From: VXMT01 sp965204835 | Lineage (GTDB): Bacteria; Chloroflexota; Dehalococcoidia; UBA2979 | Length of the DNA: 64,000 nucleotides | Assembly (NCBI GenBank): GCA_965204835.1 | Contig: OZ242017.1 | Location: forward strand, 1,860,001-1,924,000 | Reading direction: 5' to 3' | Part shown: piece by piece, positions 19,462-27,328 of the stretch | How positions within the stretch are numbered: position 1 is the stretch's first letter | Layout: every line of letters begins with the position of its first letter | Program-made: the position numbers and the translations under genes | Notes under the pieces: model-generated | What the model was told of the DNA's origin: nothing | Databases searched by the model: none | What the model saw: only the letters and a program-made list of their open reading frames with translations

Positions 19462-19491
19462 TTGACGCAATACATTTTTCACCGCTATAGT
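19462..19491 (+). promoter_or_regulatory. Strong AT-rich promoter, TTGACG-N18-TATAGT
   Basis: TTGACG at 19462-19467 and TATAGT at 19486-19491, inside one of the few AT-rich patches of the window (about 19440-19500). It gives a leader of about 105 nt to the zinc-ribbon gene, or about 45 nt if an in-frame ATG at 19548 is used. Confidence 0.7.
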
Positions 19492-19604
19492 TTGGGTCGC
19501 AGGTCATCCGCCTGCGCTGCGATCCCACCGCAGGAGCATTGGTATGGATGGCGTCTCCAGCGGGCGTGGAGGGCCCGCATCGGCGTCGAAGAAAGGGGCG
19601 AGGG

Positions 19605-19856
19605 ATGGCAACAGTAATCGAGGCGACCACACCGGCTGCCGGCGTCTGCGTTCACCACTGGGTGATCCAGCCTCCGAACGGCCGCACCAGCCCGGGCGTC
19701 TGCAAGCGTTGCGGCGAGCACCGCGACTTCGCGAACGCCAACGAGAGCGTGATGTGGGAGCAGACGAACACGCTTCGCAACTCCCCTTCCACCGGTCTCC
19801 GCAGCCTTCCGCGGCCTTCCGAGGTCCGCCTGTCCGACGAGATCGTCACGAACTAA
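19605..19856 (+). CDS. Small zinc-ribbon-like protein
   Basis: 83 residues. The N-terminal half holds VCVHHWVIQPPNGRTSPG then VCKRCGEHRDF: a Cys and two His followed by a CxxC, likely one zinc site. I know the HHW-PPNG-C-x-x-CGE pattern from small proteins found widely in Chloroflexota and actinobacteria, function unknown. The C-terminal 30 residues are Ser/Pro/Arg-rich. GAAAGGGG supports this ATG. A strong promoter upstream and a clear terminator downstream make it a highly expressed single-gene unit. Confidence 0.75.
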   Translation: MATVIEATTPAAGVCVHHWVIQPPNGRTSPGVCKRCGEHRDFANANESVMWEQTNTLRNSPSTGLRSLPRPSEVRLSDEIVTN

Positions 19857-19881
19857 CCCGCCCGACCGGGGCGGTCACCGG

Positions 19882-19903
19882 GACGGCGCCTTCGGGCGCC
19901 GTC
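19882..19903 (+). terminator. Terminator of the zinc-ribbon gene
   Basis: Perfect 9-bp stem GACGGCGCC / GGCGCCGTC with a TTCG tetraloop, followed by a moderately T-rich run. Confidence 0.8.
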
Positions 19904-19959
19904 TCTGCGTGTCCCTCCCGCGCGGCCGCGGCCCGGCGCTCCCAACGACCGCGCCCGGC

Positions 19960-19965
19960 TATCAT
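19960..19965 (+). promoter_or_regulatory. -10 box of pyrD
   Basis: TATCAT, giving a leader of about 14 nt that includes GGGGAGGA before the GTG. Confidence 0.45.
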
Positions 19966-19985
19966 GAGCCGGGGAGGACCACGCG

Positions 19986-20921
19986 GTGCAGCCTGACCTC
20001 AGCGTCGTCATCGGACGGCACGCCAAGCAGGAGTTGCTCATGCGCAACCCCGTGATGACGGCGTCCGGCACCTTCTCCAACGGCCTCGAGTTCGCCCGAC
20101 GCTTCGACCTCGATGCGCTCGGCGGGCTGGTCTCGAAGGGCACGACGCTGCGGTCGCGGCAGGGCAACCCGCAGCCGCGCATCGTCGAGACGCCCGCCGG
20201 GATGATCAACTCGATCGGCTTCCAGAACATTGGCGTCGGCGCGCTCATCAGCGAGGTCGCCCCGGTGTGGGCGCGCTGGGACGTCCCGGTCGTCGTCAAC
20301 ATCATGGGCTACACCGTGCGCGAGTACGGCCTGCTGGCCGAGCGACTGGACGGCGTGCCCGGCGTCGCGGCCCTCGAGGTCAACGTCTCGTGCCCGAACG
20401 TCGAGTCGGGCGGGATCGAGTTCGGCCAGGACTGCGACCTCACGGCCGACGTGACGGCCGAGGTGCGCCGCCACACGTCGCTGCCGTTCGCCGTCAAGCT
20501 CACGCCCGCGGTCTCCGACCCCCGCCCGTTCGTCGAGGCGGTCGAGGCGGCAGGCGCCGACGCGCTCTCGCTGGTCAACACCATCCCCGCGATGGCGATC
20601 GACACCGTGCGCCGCCGGCCGGTCATCGCGACGGCGTTCGGCGGGCTCTCCGGGCCGGCGCTGAAGCCGGTCGCGCTGCGCCACGTGTACCTCGCCGCGT
20701 CCGTCACCTCGCTCCCCATCCTCGCGGCTGGCGGCGTCTCGACGGGGCAGGACGCCGTCGAGTTCCTGATGGCCGGCGCCAGCGCCGTGCAGGTCGGCAC
20801 CGCCACGTTCCGCGACCCGGAGACGCCGTGGCGCGTGCTCGACGAGCTCACCGCCTGGTGCGAGGCCGAGGGCGTCACGCGCCTGGACGAGATCGTGGGC
20901 GCGGCGCAGCGGCGCGACTGA
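19986..20921 (+). CDS. pyrD: Dihydroorotate dehydrogenase, class 1B catalytic subunit
   Basis: 311 residues from GTG behind GGGGAGGA. FMN/substrate motifs include ASGTFSNGLEF, GMINSIGFQNIG and the catalytic Cys of class 1 enzymes in EVNVSCPNVESGG. AAGGVSTGQDAVEFLMAGASAVQVGTA is the phosphate-binding C-terminal segment, split here for length as AAGGVSTGQD and AGASAVQVGTA. Class 1B enzymes need PyrK, encoded 4 kb upstream. It oxidises dihydroorotate to orotate in the cytoplasm. Ends on the start of the next gene (TGATG). Confidence 0.93.
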   Translation: MQPDLSVVIGRHAKQELLMRNPVMTASGTFSNGLEFARRFDLDALGGLVSKGTTLRSRQGNPQPRIVETPAGMINSIGFQNIGVGALISEVAPVWARWDVPVVVNIMGYTVREYGLLAERLDGVPGVAALEVNVSCPNVESGGIEFGQDCDLTADVTAEVRRHTSLPFAVKLTPAVSDPRPFVEAVEAAGADALSLVNTIPAMAIDTVRRRPVIATAFGGLSGPALKPVALRHVYLAASVTSLPILAAGGVSTGQDAVEFLMAGASAVQVGTATFRDPETPWRVLDELTAWCEAEGVTRLDEIVGAAQRRD

Positions 20922-21244
20922 TGGCCCGCGCGACCTCGATCCTGCCGTGGCTGCTGATCGCGTTCGCGGCGGGCGCGTGGTTCCTGGCGGCGTTCCGGAT
21001 CATGCATCGCCTCGGGGCCGCCGAGGCAGCCGTCGCCGCGGGCCTGCTCGTCGGCCTCGCCGTCGCGACCATGCTGTGGAGGTGGGCCGAGCACGACCGC
21101 ACCCGCCGATCGTTGGCCGCGGGCCGCTGCCCACGTTGCTCCTCGACGCTCGTCGCGGAGCACGAGCGTGCTCGGGCGGGTGGCACGGGCGGCCTGCAGC
21201 TGTGGGAGTGCCGGGAGTGCGGGTACGCGGCACAGCGCCGTTGA
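20921..21244 (+). CDS. Membrane protein with C-terminal zinc ribbon
   Basis: 107 residues. Two helices (about 8-28 and 36-54) precede a cytoplasmic zinc ribbon with CPRC and CREC pairs (about 70-73 and 95-98). No named family. Starts on the pyrD stop codon, so it is translated with pyrD. Reduced-cofactor sensing would be a guess; I assign no function. Confidence 0.6.
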   Translation: MARATSILPWLLIAFAAGAWFLAAFRIMHRLGAAEAAVAAGLLVGLAVATMLWRWAEHDRTRRSLAAGRCPRCSSTLVAEHERARAGGTGGLQLWECRECGYAAQRR

Positions 21245-21297
21245 CGTTCGAGCACCGCGCGCCGTAGCGTCGGATCGGCGGGCCTCGCGCCCGCCTT

Positions 21298-21374
21298 CGG
21301 GGTGTAGCTCAGCCTGGTAGAGCGCTGCGTTTGGGGCGCAGAGGCCCGCAGTTCAAATCTGCGCACCCCGACCA
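21298..21374 (+). tRNA. tRNA-Pro (anticodon UGG)
   Basis: Acceptor arms CGGGGTG / CACCCCG, D-arm with AGCTCAGCCTGGTAGAGC, anticodon stem CTGCG/CGCAG with loop TTTGGGG (TGG), T-arm with GTTCAAATC, discriminator A and encoded CCA. All arms pair. Confidence 0.95.
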
Positions 21375-21437
21375 ACCCAACTCCCGCCGCACAGTTCGAG
21401 TGGTCCGAGGGCGCGCGTTGAGGCCGGTGGGACTGCT

Positions 21438-21446
21438 TGTTACGCT
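21438..21446 (+). promoter_or_regulatory. Extended -10 promoter before the 64-residue protein
   Basis: TGt-TACGCT, ending 10 bases before the ATG, hence an almost leaderless transcript. Confidence 0.4.
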
Positions 21447-21455
21447 CGGTGCGCG

Positions 21456-21650
21456 ATGCAAGAGAACCTGCCGCCGTACGTGCTCGTCGCCCGGATCGGC
21501 TCGATCCTCGGCATGTCGTTCGCACTGGCGATCGGCCTGCTGCTGCTGCTCGGCGGGCTCGTGCTGCCCTCGCTGGTGGCGTTCGCGGCGTTCGTCCCGT
21601 CACTCGCAATCATGGTCTACGCCGAGCGCCACGCCGCATCCAACAACTGA
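21456..21650 (+). CDS. Small two-helix membrane protein
   Basis: 64 residues. Hydrophobic segments at about 9-33 and 35-54, with short polar ends (MQENLPP and YAERHAASNN). No family recognised. Kept because of the upstream promoter and its clean membrane hairpin design; convergent with the cyclophilin gene. Confidence 0.5.
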   Translation: MQENLPPYVLVARIGSILGMSFALAIGLLLLLGGLVLPSLVAFAAFVPSLAIMVYAERHAASNN

Positions 21651-21672
21651 CTGGCCGGGCCGGTACCCGCCC

Positions 21673-22569
21673 TTACTCGCCGCCCTCGATGATGTCGATG
21701 CCGAGGATGCGGTCGCCCGGCGGCTGCCCGGGCGCCGAGGGATCACGCGGCGTCAGCGTGCGCAGCACGTCGAGCCCCTCGATCACCCGTCCGAAGACCG
21801 TGAACCCCGACTCCACCAGGTGCGGCGTCGGCTCCAGCGTGATGAAGAACTGCGAGCCGCTGACCGTGTTGCCGGCCTTCGCCATCGACAGCACCCCCGC
21901 GTCGAAGGGCAGGTCGTTGAGCTCCTCGACGAGGTCGTAGCCGGAGGCGTGGAGCCCCGTCCCCGTCGGGTCGCCCGCCTGGGCGACGAAGCCGGGGATG
22001 ACGCGGTGGAACGTGATCCCGTCGTAGAACCCGTCGCGGGCGAGGAACACGAAGTTGTTCACGTAGCCCGGCGCGTCGGCCGGCAGCAGCTCGATGCGCA
22101 CGCTGCCCTTCTCGGTGTGGATCACGGCCTCGTACGAGCCCTCAGGGTCGATGGTCAGGGGCGGCGGTCCACTGTACGCGCTGTCGTCCGTCTGCTCGTC
22201 GTCGGCCGTGTCGGTGGTAGCGGCTGCGTCGTCCGAGGTGCCGGTTGCTCCCGCCGAGTCGCCTGTGTCGTCCGCGGCGCCGTCAGACGCGGTGTCGGAG
22301 GTGCCGTCCCCGGCGGCGGTGGTGGGCTCCGGCGTCGGCGTGGCGGGCGTCGGCCCGGTCGGCCCGGCCTGGCCGCCGCCGAAGAAGACCGCGCCGAGGC
22401 TGACGACCAGCACCACGATGCCGACGGCATAGAACAGCCGCTGGCGACGCTGCAGCCAGCCGAACATGCCCGGGAACTGCATCGGCCCCACGGTCTCGAA
22501 GCTCTGGCCGCGGTCGCGGCGACGTCGCTCGCGTCGCTCCCGCCGCCTGCGCCGTCGTTCGTCGCTCAC
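21673..22569 (-). CDS. Membrane-anchored cyclophilin-type peptidyl-prolyl isomerase
   Basis: 298 residues from GTG. A very Arg-rich cytoplasmic N-terminus (1-20) precedes one membrane helix (about 45-63), then a Thr/Asp/Ala/Pro linker (64-135), then a cyclophilin domain. The active-site line FHRVIPGFVAQAGDPTGTG and SQFFIT followed by FTVFGRVIEGLDVL are intact. Acts outside the membrane on folding of exported proteins, by family knowledge. The extracellular linker is low complexity, like those of the M16 and DM13 proteins in this window. Confidence 0.88.
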   Translation of the reverse strand: MSDERRRRRRERRERRRRDRGQSFETVGPMQFPGMFGWLQRRQRLFYAVGIVVLVVSLGAVFFGGGQAGPTGPTPATPTPEPTTAAGDGTSDTASDGAADDTGDSAGATGTSDDAAATTDTADDEQTDDSAYSGPPPLTIDPEGSYEAVIHTEKGSVRIELLPADAPGYVNNFVFLARDGFYDGITFHRVIPGFVAQAGDPTGTGLHASGYDLVEELNDLPFDAGVLSMAKAGNTVSGSQFFITLEPTPHLVESGFTVFGRVIEGLDVLRTLTPRDPSAPGQPPGDRILGIDIIEGGE

Positions 22570-22882
22570 GCGAGCCCGGCCCTGTCGGCGAGGCCACCGA
22601 TGGCGGCGGCGAGGTCGTCGCGACTGGCGCTGCTCACGTGGGAGCGGCGCCCGTCCGCCGCATCAGCGGCGGCGCCCGACCGCGGGGTCGCGAGGGCGAG
22701 CCGGCGTGGGCTGAGGACGTGTTCGGAGTGCGGCATCAACGGTTCGACCCATCCGGCGGCGGCCCGCCGCGCTGGCTGACCGCCGCAGACTGTACTACAG
22801 GCACCCCGTACCCGCGGCACCGGCGTGCCACCTCGCCCGCCGGCGGGGACCGGGGACTTAGCCGCAGGGACTACGGGCTGGC
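22570..22882. other. Intergenic region, no supported gene
   Basis: An open frame on the minus strand ending in GTGA overlap with the cyclophilin start exists, but its sequence is Arg/Ala/Ser-rich in the manner of out-of-frame G+C-rich DNA and has no start signal. The region probably carries the cyclophilin promoter. Confidence 0.4.
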
Positions 22883-23341
22883 TTACTCGGAATCGCTGGC
22901 TTCGAGGGTTCGCTGGTTGGCGAGCATCTTCTTGAGCACGGCGGCCACCGCGCCTCGCTCGTCGTCGGAGACGCCCTGGAGGAGCTGGGCCTCGTGCTCC
23001 TCGACGAGGCCGATCACCTCGCGGACGGCGGTGCTGCCCTCGTCGGTGAGGAAGAGCCTGACGACGCGCCGGTCGTCGGTGCGGCGTCGCCTGCGGAGCA
23101 GCCCGCGCGAGACGAGTCCATCGACCAGCCGGCTAATCCGCGATGCATCCGCGGGCAGTACCTCCGTCAACTCGGTGGCGGTCCACTCCTCCCGATCGGC
23201 GAAACGCCGGATCAACATGAACTCGTTCGCGGTGAGTCCGCAGGACGCCGTGATGTCGTCGCGCCCCCGGAGGTACGCACTCGCGAACACAACTGTGTTG
23301 GTGATCAAGTCTGGTGGAACCGTGTGCTCCTTCGGACTCAT
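22883..23341 (-). CDS. MarR-family transcriptional regulator
   Basis: 152 residues. Winged-helix layout: TANEFMLIRRFAD, the recognition helix region ADASRISRLVDGLVSRGLL and the wing RRRTDDRRVVRLFLTDEG, all at the usual spacing (about 35-110). C-terminal helices for dimerisation. MarR proteins repress nearby genes and release DNA upon binding phenolic or oxidising ligands. No effector transporter is adjacent, so its target is unknown. A -10-like TATGCC lies 10 bases before the ATG. Confidence 0.88.
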   Translation of the reverse strand: MSPKEHTVPPDLITNTVVFASAYLRGRDDITASCGLTANEFMLIRRFADREEWTATELTEVLPADASRISRLVDGLVSRGLLRRRRRTDDRRVVRLFLTDEGSTAVREVIGLVEEHEAQLLQGVSDDERGAVAAVLKKMLANQRTLEASDSE

Positions 23342-23714
23342 GCACCCGTCGGCATAGCTCCGGGTCGTGCGAGCCTGTGCCGTGCGTGGTGCTCTCGACC
23401 CCCTGACAGTTTGCCAGTGCCAAGATTGTGATCCGAATCGTGATGATGCGCAACCTGCCTCCACGCCCCGGGGCGTTACGGTACTCCGGCTACCGATGAT
23501 TTGCCGCCACGACCCGCCTCAAGTCCCAACCCGCCGCCGACTCACCAGCCCGGGCGGCAGGCGCGCAGGAGCCGACCGCACGACCACGGCGCACTCCCCA
23601 ACCCACGGGGTCGCACCTACCCCCGGCGGGGTCGAGGAACTCCGAGCGGGCTGGTACGGATCCGGGGCGCGGCCTGCGAGCGGTGCGCACCAGGCGCGAC
23701 ACGGGCCGGGCGAG
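23342..23714. other. Intergenic region, no supported gene
   Basis: Contains the marR upstream region, including a partial palindrome TTGCCA-g-TGCCAA (about 23410-23422) that could be an operator, and the 3' flank of the peptidase gene. Small open frames are Arg/Pro-rich and unconvincing. Confidence 0.35.
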
Positions 23715-26700
23715 TCACTCCGAGGGCTGCTCCGCCTCGGGCAGCAGCGTCAGGCGCACGTAGCGATCCGAGGGCAGGTAGCGCTGGGCGACCTCGGCGA
23801 TGTCCTCCAGCGTGATCCCCTCCAGCATCGCATCAAACTCGTTGATGCTGCTGAGCGGGTTGTCTCGCTCCGACAGTGACCGGATCTGGCCCAGCCAGAA
23901 GCCGTTGTCGCGGAGCTGCTCCTCGCGGGTTGAGCGCATCTGCTCCTTGACCGTGTCGAGGTAGCCCTGTTCGCCGCCGGCCCGCAGCCAGTCGAGTTCG
24001 ACTCCGATCTCGGCAAGGAGCTCACCCACCCGAGCCGGGTCACTGCCGAACAGGATCCGGATTCGATACTCCTGGTCGGGGAGGAGCAGCGCCGTCCCAC
24101 TCGCGCTGATGCTGTAGGCGCCGCCGAGCTGCTCCCGAACGCGCTCGCGCAGCCGGGTCGCCAGCATCTCGCCGGCGACATGCAGCGCCGTGGCGTCGCT
24201 GCCGGTCCACTCGGCCTCCCCAGCGAACTCCCACACCGTCAGGCTGCGCGGCTCGATCCCGCTGTGGACGACCTCGTCCTCGATGCCCGGCGGCGGGTCG
24301 ATCTCGACATCCCGCCACTCCTCGACGCGCCCGGCAGCGGGCAGGCTCGCCAGGTACGTCGTCGTCAGCTCGCGCAACACCTCCCAGTCGAAGGCTCCCA
24401 CGAACATGAACGTCGCATCTCCGAGGTCGGCGAAGCGGTCGCGATACAGCGCCTCGGCGCGCTCCAGGCTCAGCGCGTCGACCTGCTCGAGGGTGAGCGG
24501 CCGTCGACGGAAGTGATCCTGGCTCAGGATGGTGAAGAACGTGTCCGAGAACACCGCATCGGGCTGCGTGGGGCGGCGCTCCACGACGGTGCGGAGCCGG
24601 GCCTGGAACGTGGCGAAGTACGTGGGATCGAACCGCGGGTCCGTCGCGTACAGCGTGATCAGCTGGAAGAGGGTCTCGAGGTCTTCCGGCGAGGCGCTAC
24701 CACTGAGGCCCTCGAACAGCTCGCTGATGTACGGCGAGACCGAGACGCGCTTGCCGGCGAGCAGCCTGTCCAGCGTCACGCTGTCATGGGGCCCGACACC
24801 GCTGCCCGACACGACCGACGGGGCGTACACCACGGACCGGTAGTCCTCGTCGGCCACGAGCGAGGTCCCACCCGGACTGAAGGAGTCGAAGCTCACTTCG
24901 TCGTTGCGGAAGTCGGTCTGCTTGGCGATGACCGTGATGCCGTTCGACAGCGTCCACCTCGTCGCCTCGATGGATTCGATGTCCTCTTCCTCGACGATGC
25001 TCCCCGGAGTGGGGATCGCGGCCAGCAACGGGACGTCATCGAACGTCTCCGCGTAGGGCTCGACGACGAGCGCGTTCGCCCCCTCAAGCTGCGCCTCGAG
25101 CGCTGCCGCCAGCGCGCCGTCCGGGCTCGGGTCGATTTCATCAGGCCCCAGCACGACCAGCACCGTGTTCCCCGGCGCCGTCCAGGAGTCCGCGACAGCA
25201 TCGACGTCGCCGAGGGAGATGGTGGGCAGGAGCAGCTGGTAGAGCTGCCATTCCGCCTCGATGCCCGGCGCGGGGGTCCCGGTCAGGAAGTGATCCCGGT
25301 ACGCGTTGGCGAGCTGGCCCGAATCCTGCTGGTCGCGCTGGAGGTAGACGGTCTCGATCGAGCTCAGGAGGTTGACCCCCTCGCGAGCCAGCTCGGACTC
25401 GGTGAATCCATGCTGGCCCGCGCGTTGCAACTCCTCCAGCACCGCCCCGAACCCACGCTCGACGCGATGCGGCTCCACCAGGATCGAGAAGGTGAGGATG
25501 TCCAGCGCGTCCCCGAACGGGCCGCGTCCGGACGCGGAGATCAGGTACGGCGGAGCGGCGACCTGTCCGCGTTCGAACAGCCGGGCGTTGAGCATCAGGA
25601 AGGCGAGCTCCTCCACCATGCCCCGCCGGAATGCCACCACGTCCCGGCCGCGCTCGGGGGCGACCTTGCGGACCAGCGTCACCTGCGTACTCGGCGCCTC
25701 CGGGTCCTTGAAGACATCGATGATCGGCGCGTCGTTGTCGGGGACGCTGTAGGTCGGACGATCGGTGGGCCCGACGGCGCTTGCACGCTGCTGCGTCGCC
25801 TCGCCTTCGGGCGGCGGTGCGAAGTGCTGTGCGATCTTGGCCGTGATCACCTCGGGATCGAAGTCACCCACGGCCACAACGGCCATCAAGTCCGGCCGGT
25901 ACCACCGCTCGTAGAACTCCCGCAGGCGCTCGGGCGGCGCGCTCTCGATGACCTCGAGGAGGCCAATCGGGGCGCGCTCGGCGTACCGCGAGTCGCCGAA
26001 CAGGAGCGGGAACAGGCGGTCATAGAAGCGCGATGAGAAGCCCTGTGAGATCCGCCACTCCTCCACGATGACCCCGCGCTCGAGCTCGACCTCCTCGGGC
26101 GAGAGCGTGATCGCGTAGGCCCAGTCGCTCAGGATCTGGAAGGCAGTCTCGACGATCTCGGGGTCGTCGGTCGGGACCTCGAGATAGTAGACGGTCTCGT
26201 CGTGGCTCGTGTAGGCGTTGAGGTCCGGGCCGAAGGTGCCGCCGACGGACTCGATGTAGTCGACGATCTCCTGCTTGACGAACCGCTCGGTGCCGTTGAA
26301 CGCCATGTGCTCGAGGAAGTGGGCGAGGCCACGCTGCTCCTCCTCCTCGAGGAGCGAGCCGGCGTTCACGACCAGCGAGAGCCGCGCGCGGCCGCGCGGC
26401 TCCTCGTTGCGCCGGACGTAGTACGTGAGCCCGTTGCTGAGCGTGCCGTGGTCCACTGCGGGATCAAGCGGCAGGGCATCGTCGGTGGCGTCCGCCTCGG
26501 CCCCGGGGCCTGCCGTGGGCTCGGGCGTCTCGTCCGTGGGCGTAGCCGGGGGCGGCGCTACCGGCCCCTTGCCGGCGAGCGCTGCCGCGGGTGTCAGGGG
26601 TGCGGCCGGGCTCGTAGTCGCAGTGGGCGTTGGTGTTGGAGTGGGCGACGGAGTCGGCGTCGAGGCGCTCGTGGGCGTCGCGGTGGGAGTCGGTGTTGGC

Positions 26701-26912
26701 GTCGTGGCGGTTGCCGTAGGCGCGGCGGTCGCAGTGGGTGTAGCGGTCGCGGTGCTCGTGGCCGTCGCTGTCGCGGTCGCCACCGTCGGGGAAGCAGTGG
26801 CGGCGGGCGCCGGGGTTGGAGTTGGCTCGGGGTCGGACGTGCATCCCAGCAGGGCGAGCGACAGGAGCGCGGCGCACACGGGTACGAGGATTGACCTCAA
26901 GTCGACACTCAC
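23715..26912 (-). CDS. M16-family zinc metallopeptidase, predicted lipoprotein
   Basis: 1065 residues from the GTG that opens a lipoprotein signal: SILVPVCAALLSLALLGC, with lipobox LLGC. A Thr/Pro/Ala/Ser linker follows to about residue 120. The catalytic M16 domain has the inverted zinc motif HFLEH (about residue 210) and a downstream Glu-rich helix; further M16 repeats fill the rest, the inactive ones with YxxRF-type cores. Length fits two-halved pitrilysin/PqqL-like enzymes. Probably tethered outside the membrane, degrading peptides. Starting 99 bases earlier is possible but would bury the signal peptide. Confidence 0.87.
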   Translation of the reverse strand: MSVDLRSILVPVCAALLSLALLGCTSDPEPTPTPAPAATASPTVATATATATSTATATPTATAAPTATATTPTPTPTATPTSASTPTPSPTPTPTPTATTSPAAPLTPAAALAGKGPVAPPPATPTDETPEPTAGPGAEADATDDALPLDPAVDHGTLSNGLTYYVRRNEEPRGRARLSLVVNAGSLLEEEEQRGLAHFLEHMAFNGTERFVKQEIVDYIESVGGTFGPDLNAYTSHDETVYYLEVPTDDPEIVETAFQILSDWAYAITLSPEEVELERGVIVEEWRISQGFSSRFYDRLFPLLFGDSRYAERAPIGLLEVIESAPPERLREFYERWYRPDLMAVVAVGDFDPEVITAKIAQHFAPPPEGEATQQRASAVGPTDRPTYSVPDNDAPIIDVFKDPEAPSTQVTLVRKVAPERGRDVVAFRRGMVEELAFLMLNARLFERGQVAAPPYLISASGRGPFGDALDILTFSILVEPHRVERGFGAVLEELQRAGQHGFTESELAREGVNLLSSIETVYLQRDQQDSGQLANAYRDHFLTGTPAPGIEAEWQLYQLLLPTISLGDVDAVADSWTAPGNTVLVVLGPDEIDPSPDGALAAALEAQLEGANALVVEPYAETFDDVPLLAAIPTPGSIVEEEDIESIEATRWTLSNGITVIAKQTDFRNDEVSFDSFSPGGTSLVADEDYRSVVYAPSVVSGSGVGPHDSVTLDRLLAGKRVSVSPYISELFEGLSGSASPEDLETLFQLITLYATDPRFDPTYFATFQARLRTVVERRPTQPDAVFSDTFFTILSQDHFRRRPLTLEQVDALSLERAEALYRDRFADLGDATFMFVGAFDWEVLRELTTTYLASLPAAGRVEEWRDVEIDPPPGIEDEVVHSGIEPRSLTVWEFAGEAEWTGSDATALHVAGEMLATRLRERVREQLGGAYSISASGTALLLPDQEYRIRILFGSDPARVGELLAEIGVELDWLRAGGEQGYLDTVKEQMRSTREEQLRDNGFWLGQIRSLSERDNPLSSINEFDAMLEGITLEDIAEVAQRYLPSDRYVRLTLLPEAEQPSE
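26540..26830 (-). repeat. Low-complexity Thr/Pro/Ala-coding repeat in the M16 gene
   Basis: Runs of GTNGCN-type hexamers on the plus strand (gtcgcggt, gtgggagtcg and variants) encode alternating Thr with Pro, Ala or Ser. Simple-sequence tracts like this slip easily, so length may vary among strains. Confidence 0.7.
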
Positions 26913-27206
26913 CCGTCCCCCGCAAACGCCGCCACGGCGAGCGTGCAGGGCCATTGTGACCGTCAACCCCGTCACGCGCACGCTCACGCGCCGTGCTGCC
27001 CGCCGCCGCATCGAGCGCGCCGACGCCGAAGGCGGTCACACCATCCGGGAAGGCCCTCGACGCCCCCGGTCACGCGATCTGCCGCTCGGCCAGCCCACGG
27101 GATGGCCCCTCGGCGGATGCGATTGTCGCCTGGCAGGGAGGCGCGCGATCGCGCCCGACGACCGCCCGAGCTGGGTGACGGAGTGGCGAGCCGTTATGTC
27201 TGGTGC

Positions 27207-27281
27207 TGGTACCCTCGGCAGGATTCGAACCTGCGCACCCGGCTCCGGAGGCCGGTGCTCTATCCCCTGAGCTACGAGGGC
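27207..27281 (-). tRNA. tRNA-Arg (anticodon CCG)
   Basis: Minus strand: acceptor GCCCTCG / CGAGGGT (first pair G-U), D-arm with AGCTCAGGGGATAGAGC, anticodon stem CCGGC/GCCGG with loop CTCCGGA (CCG), T-arm GGTTCGAATCC, discriminator A and encoded CCA. Confidence 0.95.
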
Positions 27282-27328
27282 GCGGACTCCAGTGTAGGGA
27301 TGCCCGCTCCAGCCGGCCAACCGACGCG

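Noticed and set aside
19357..19617. Open frame running across the zinc-ribbon promoter
   Set aside because: It spans the strong promoter and leader of another gene and has no recognisable domain or start signal.
22566..22820. Possible 84-residue protein overlapping the cyclophilin start
   Set aside because: Composition looks like an out-of-frame reading of G+C-rich DNA, there is no ribosome site or leaderless promoter, and no family features.
23490..23702. 70-residue minus-strand open frame downstream of marR's upstream region
   Set aside because: Arg/Pro-rich, no start signal, no homology recognised; probably chance.
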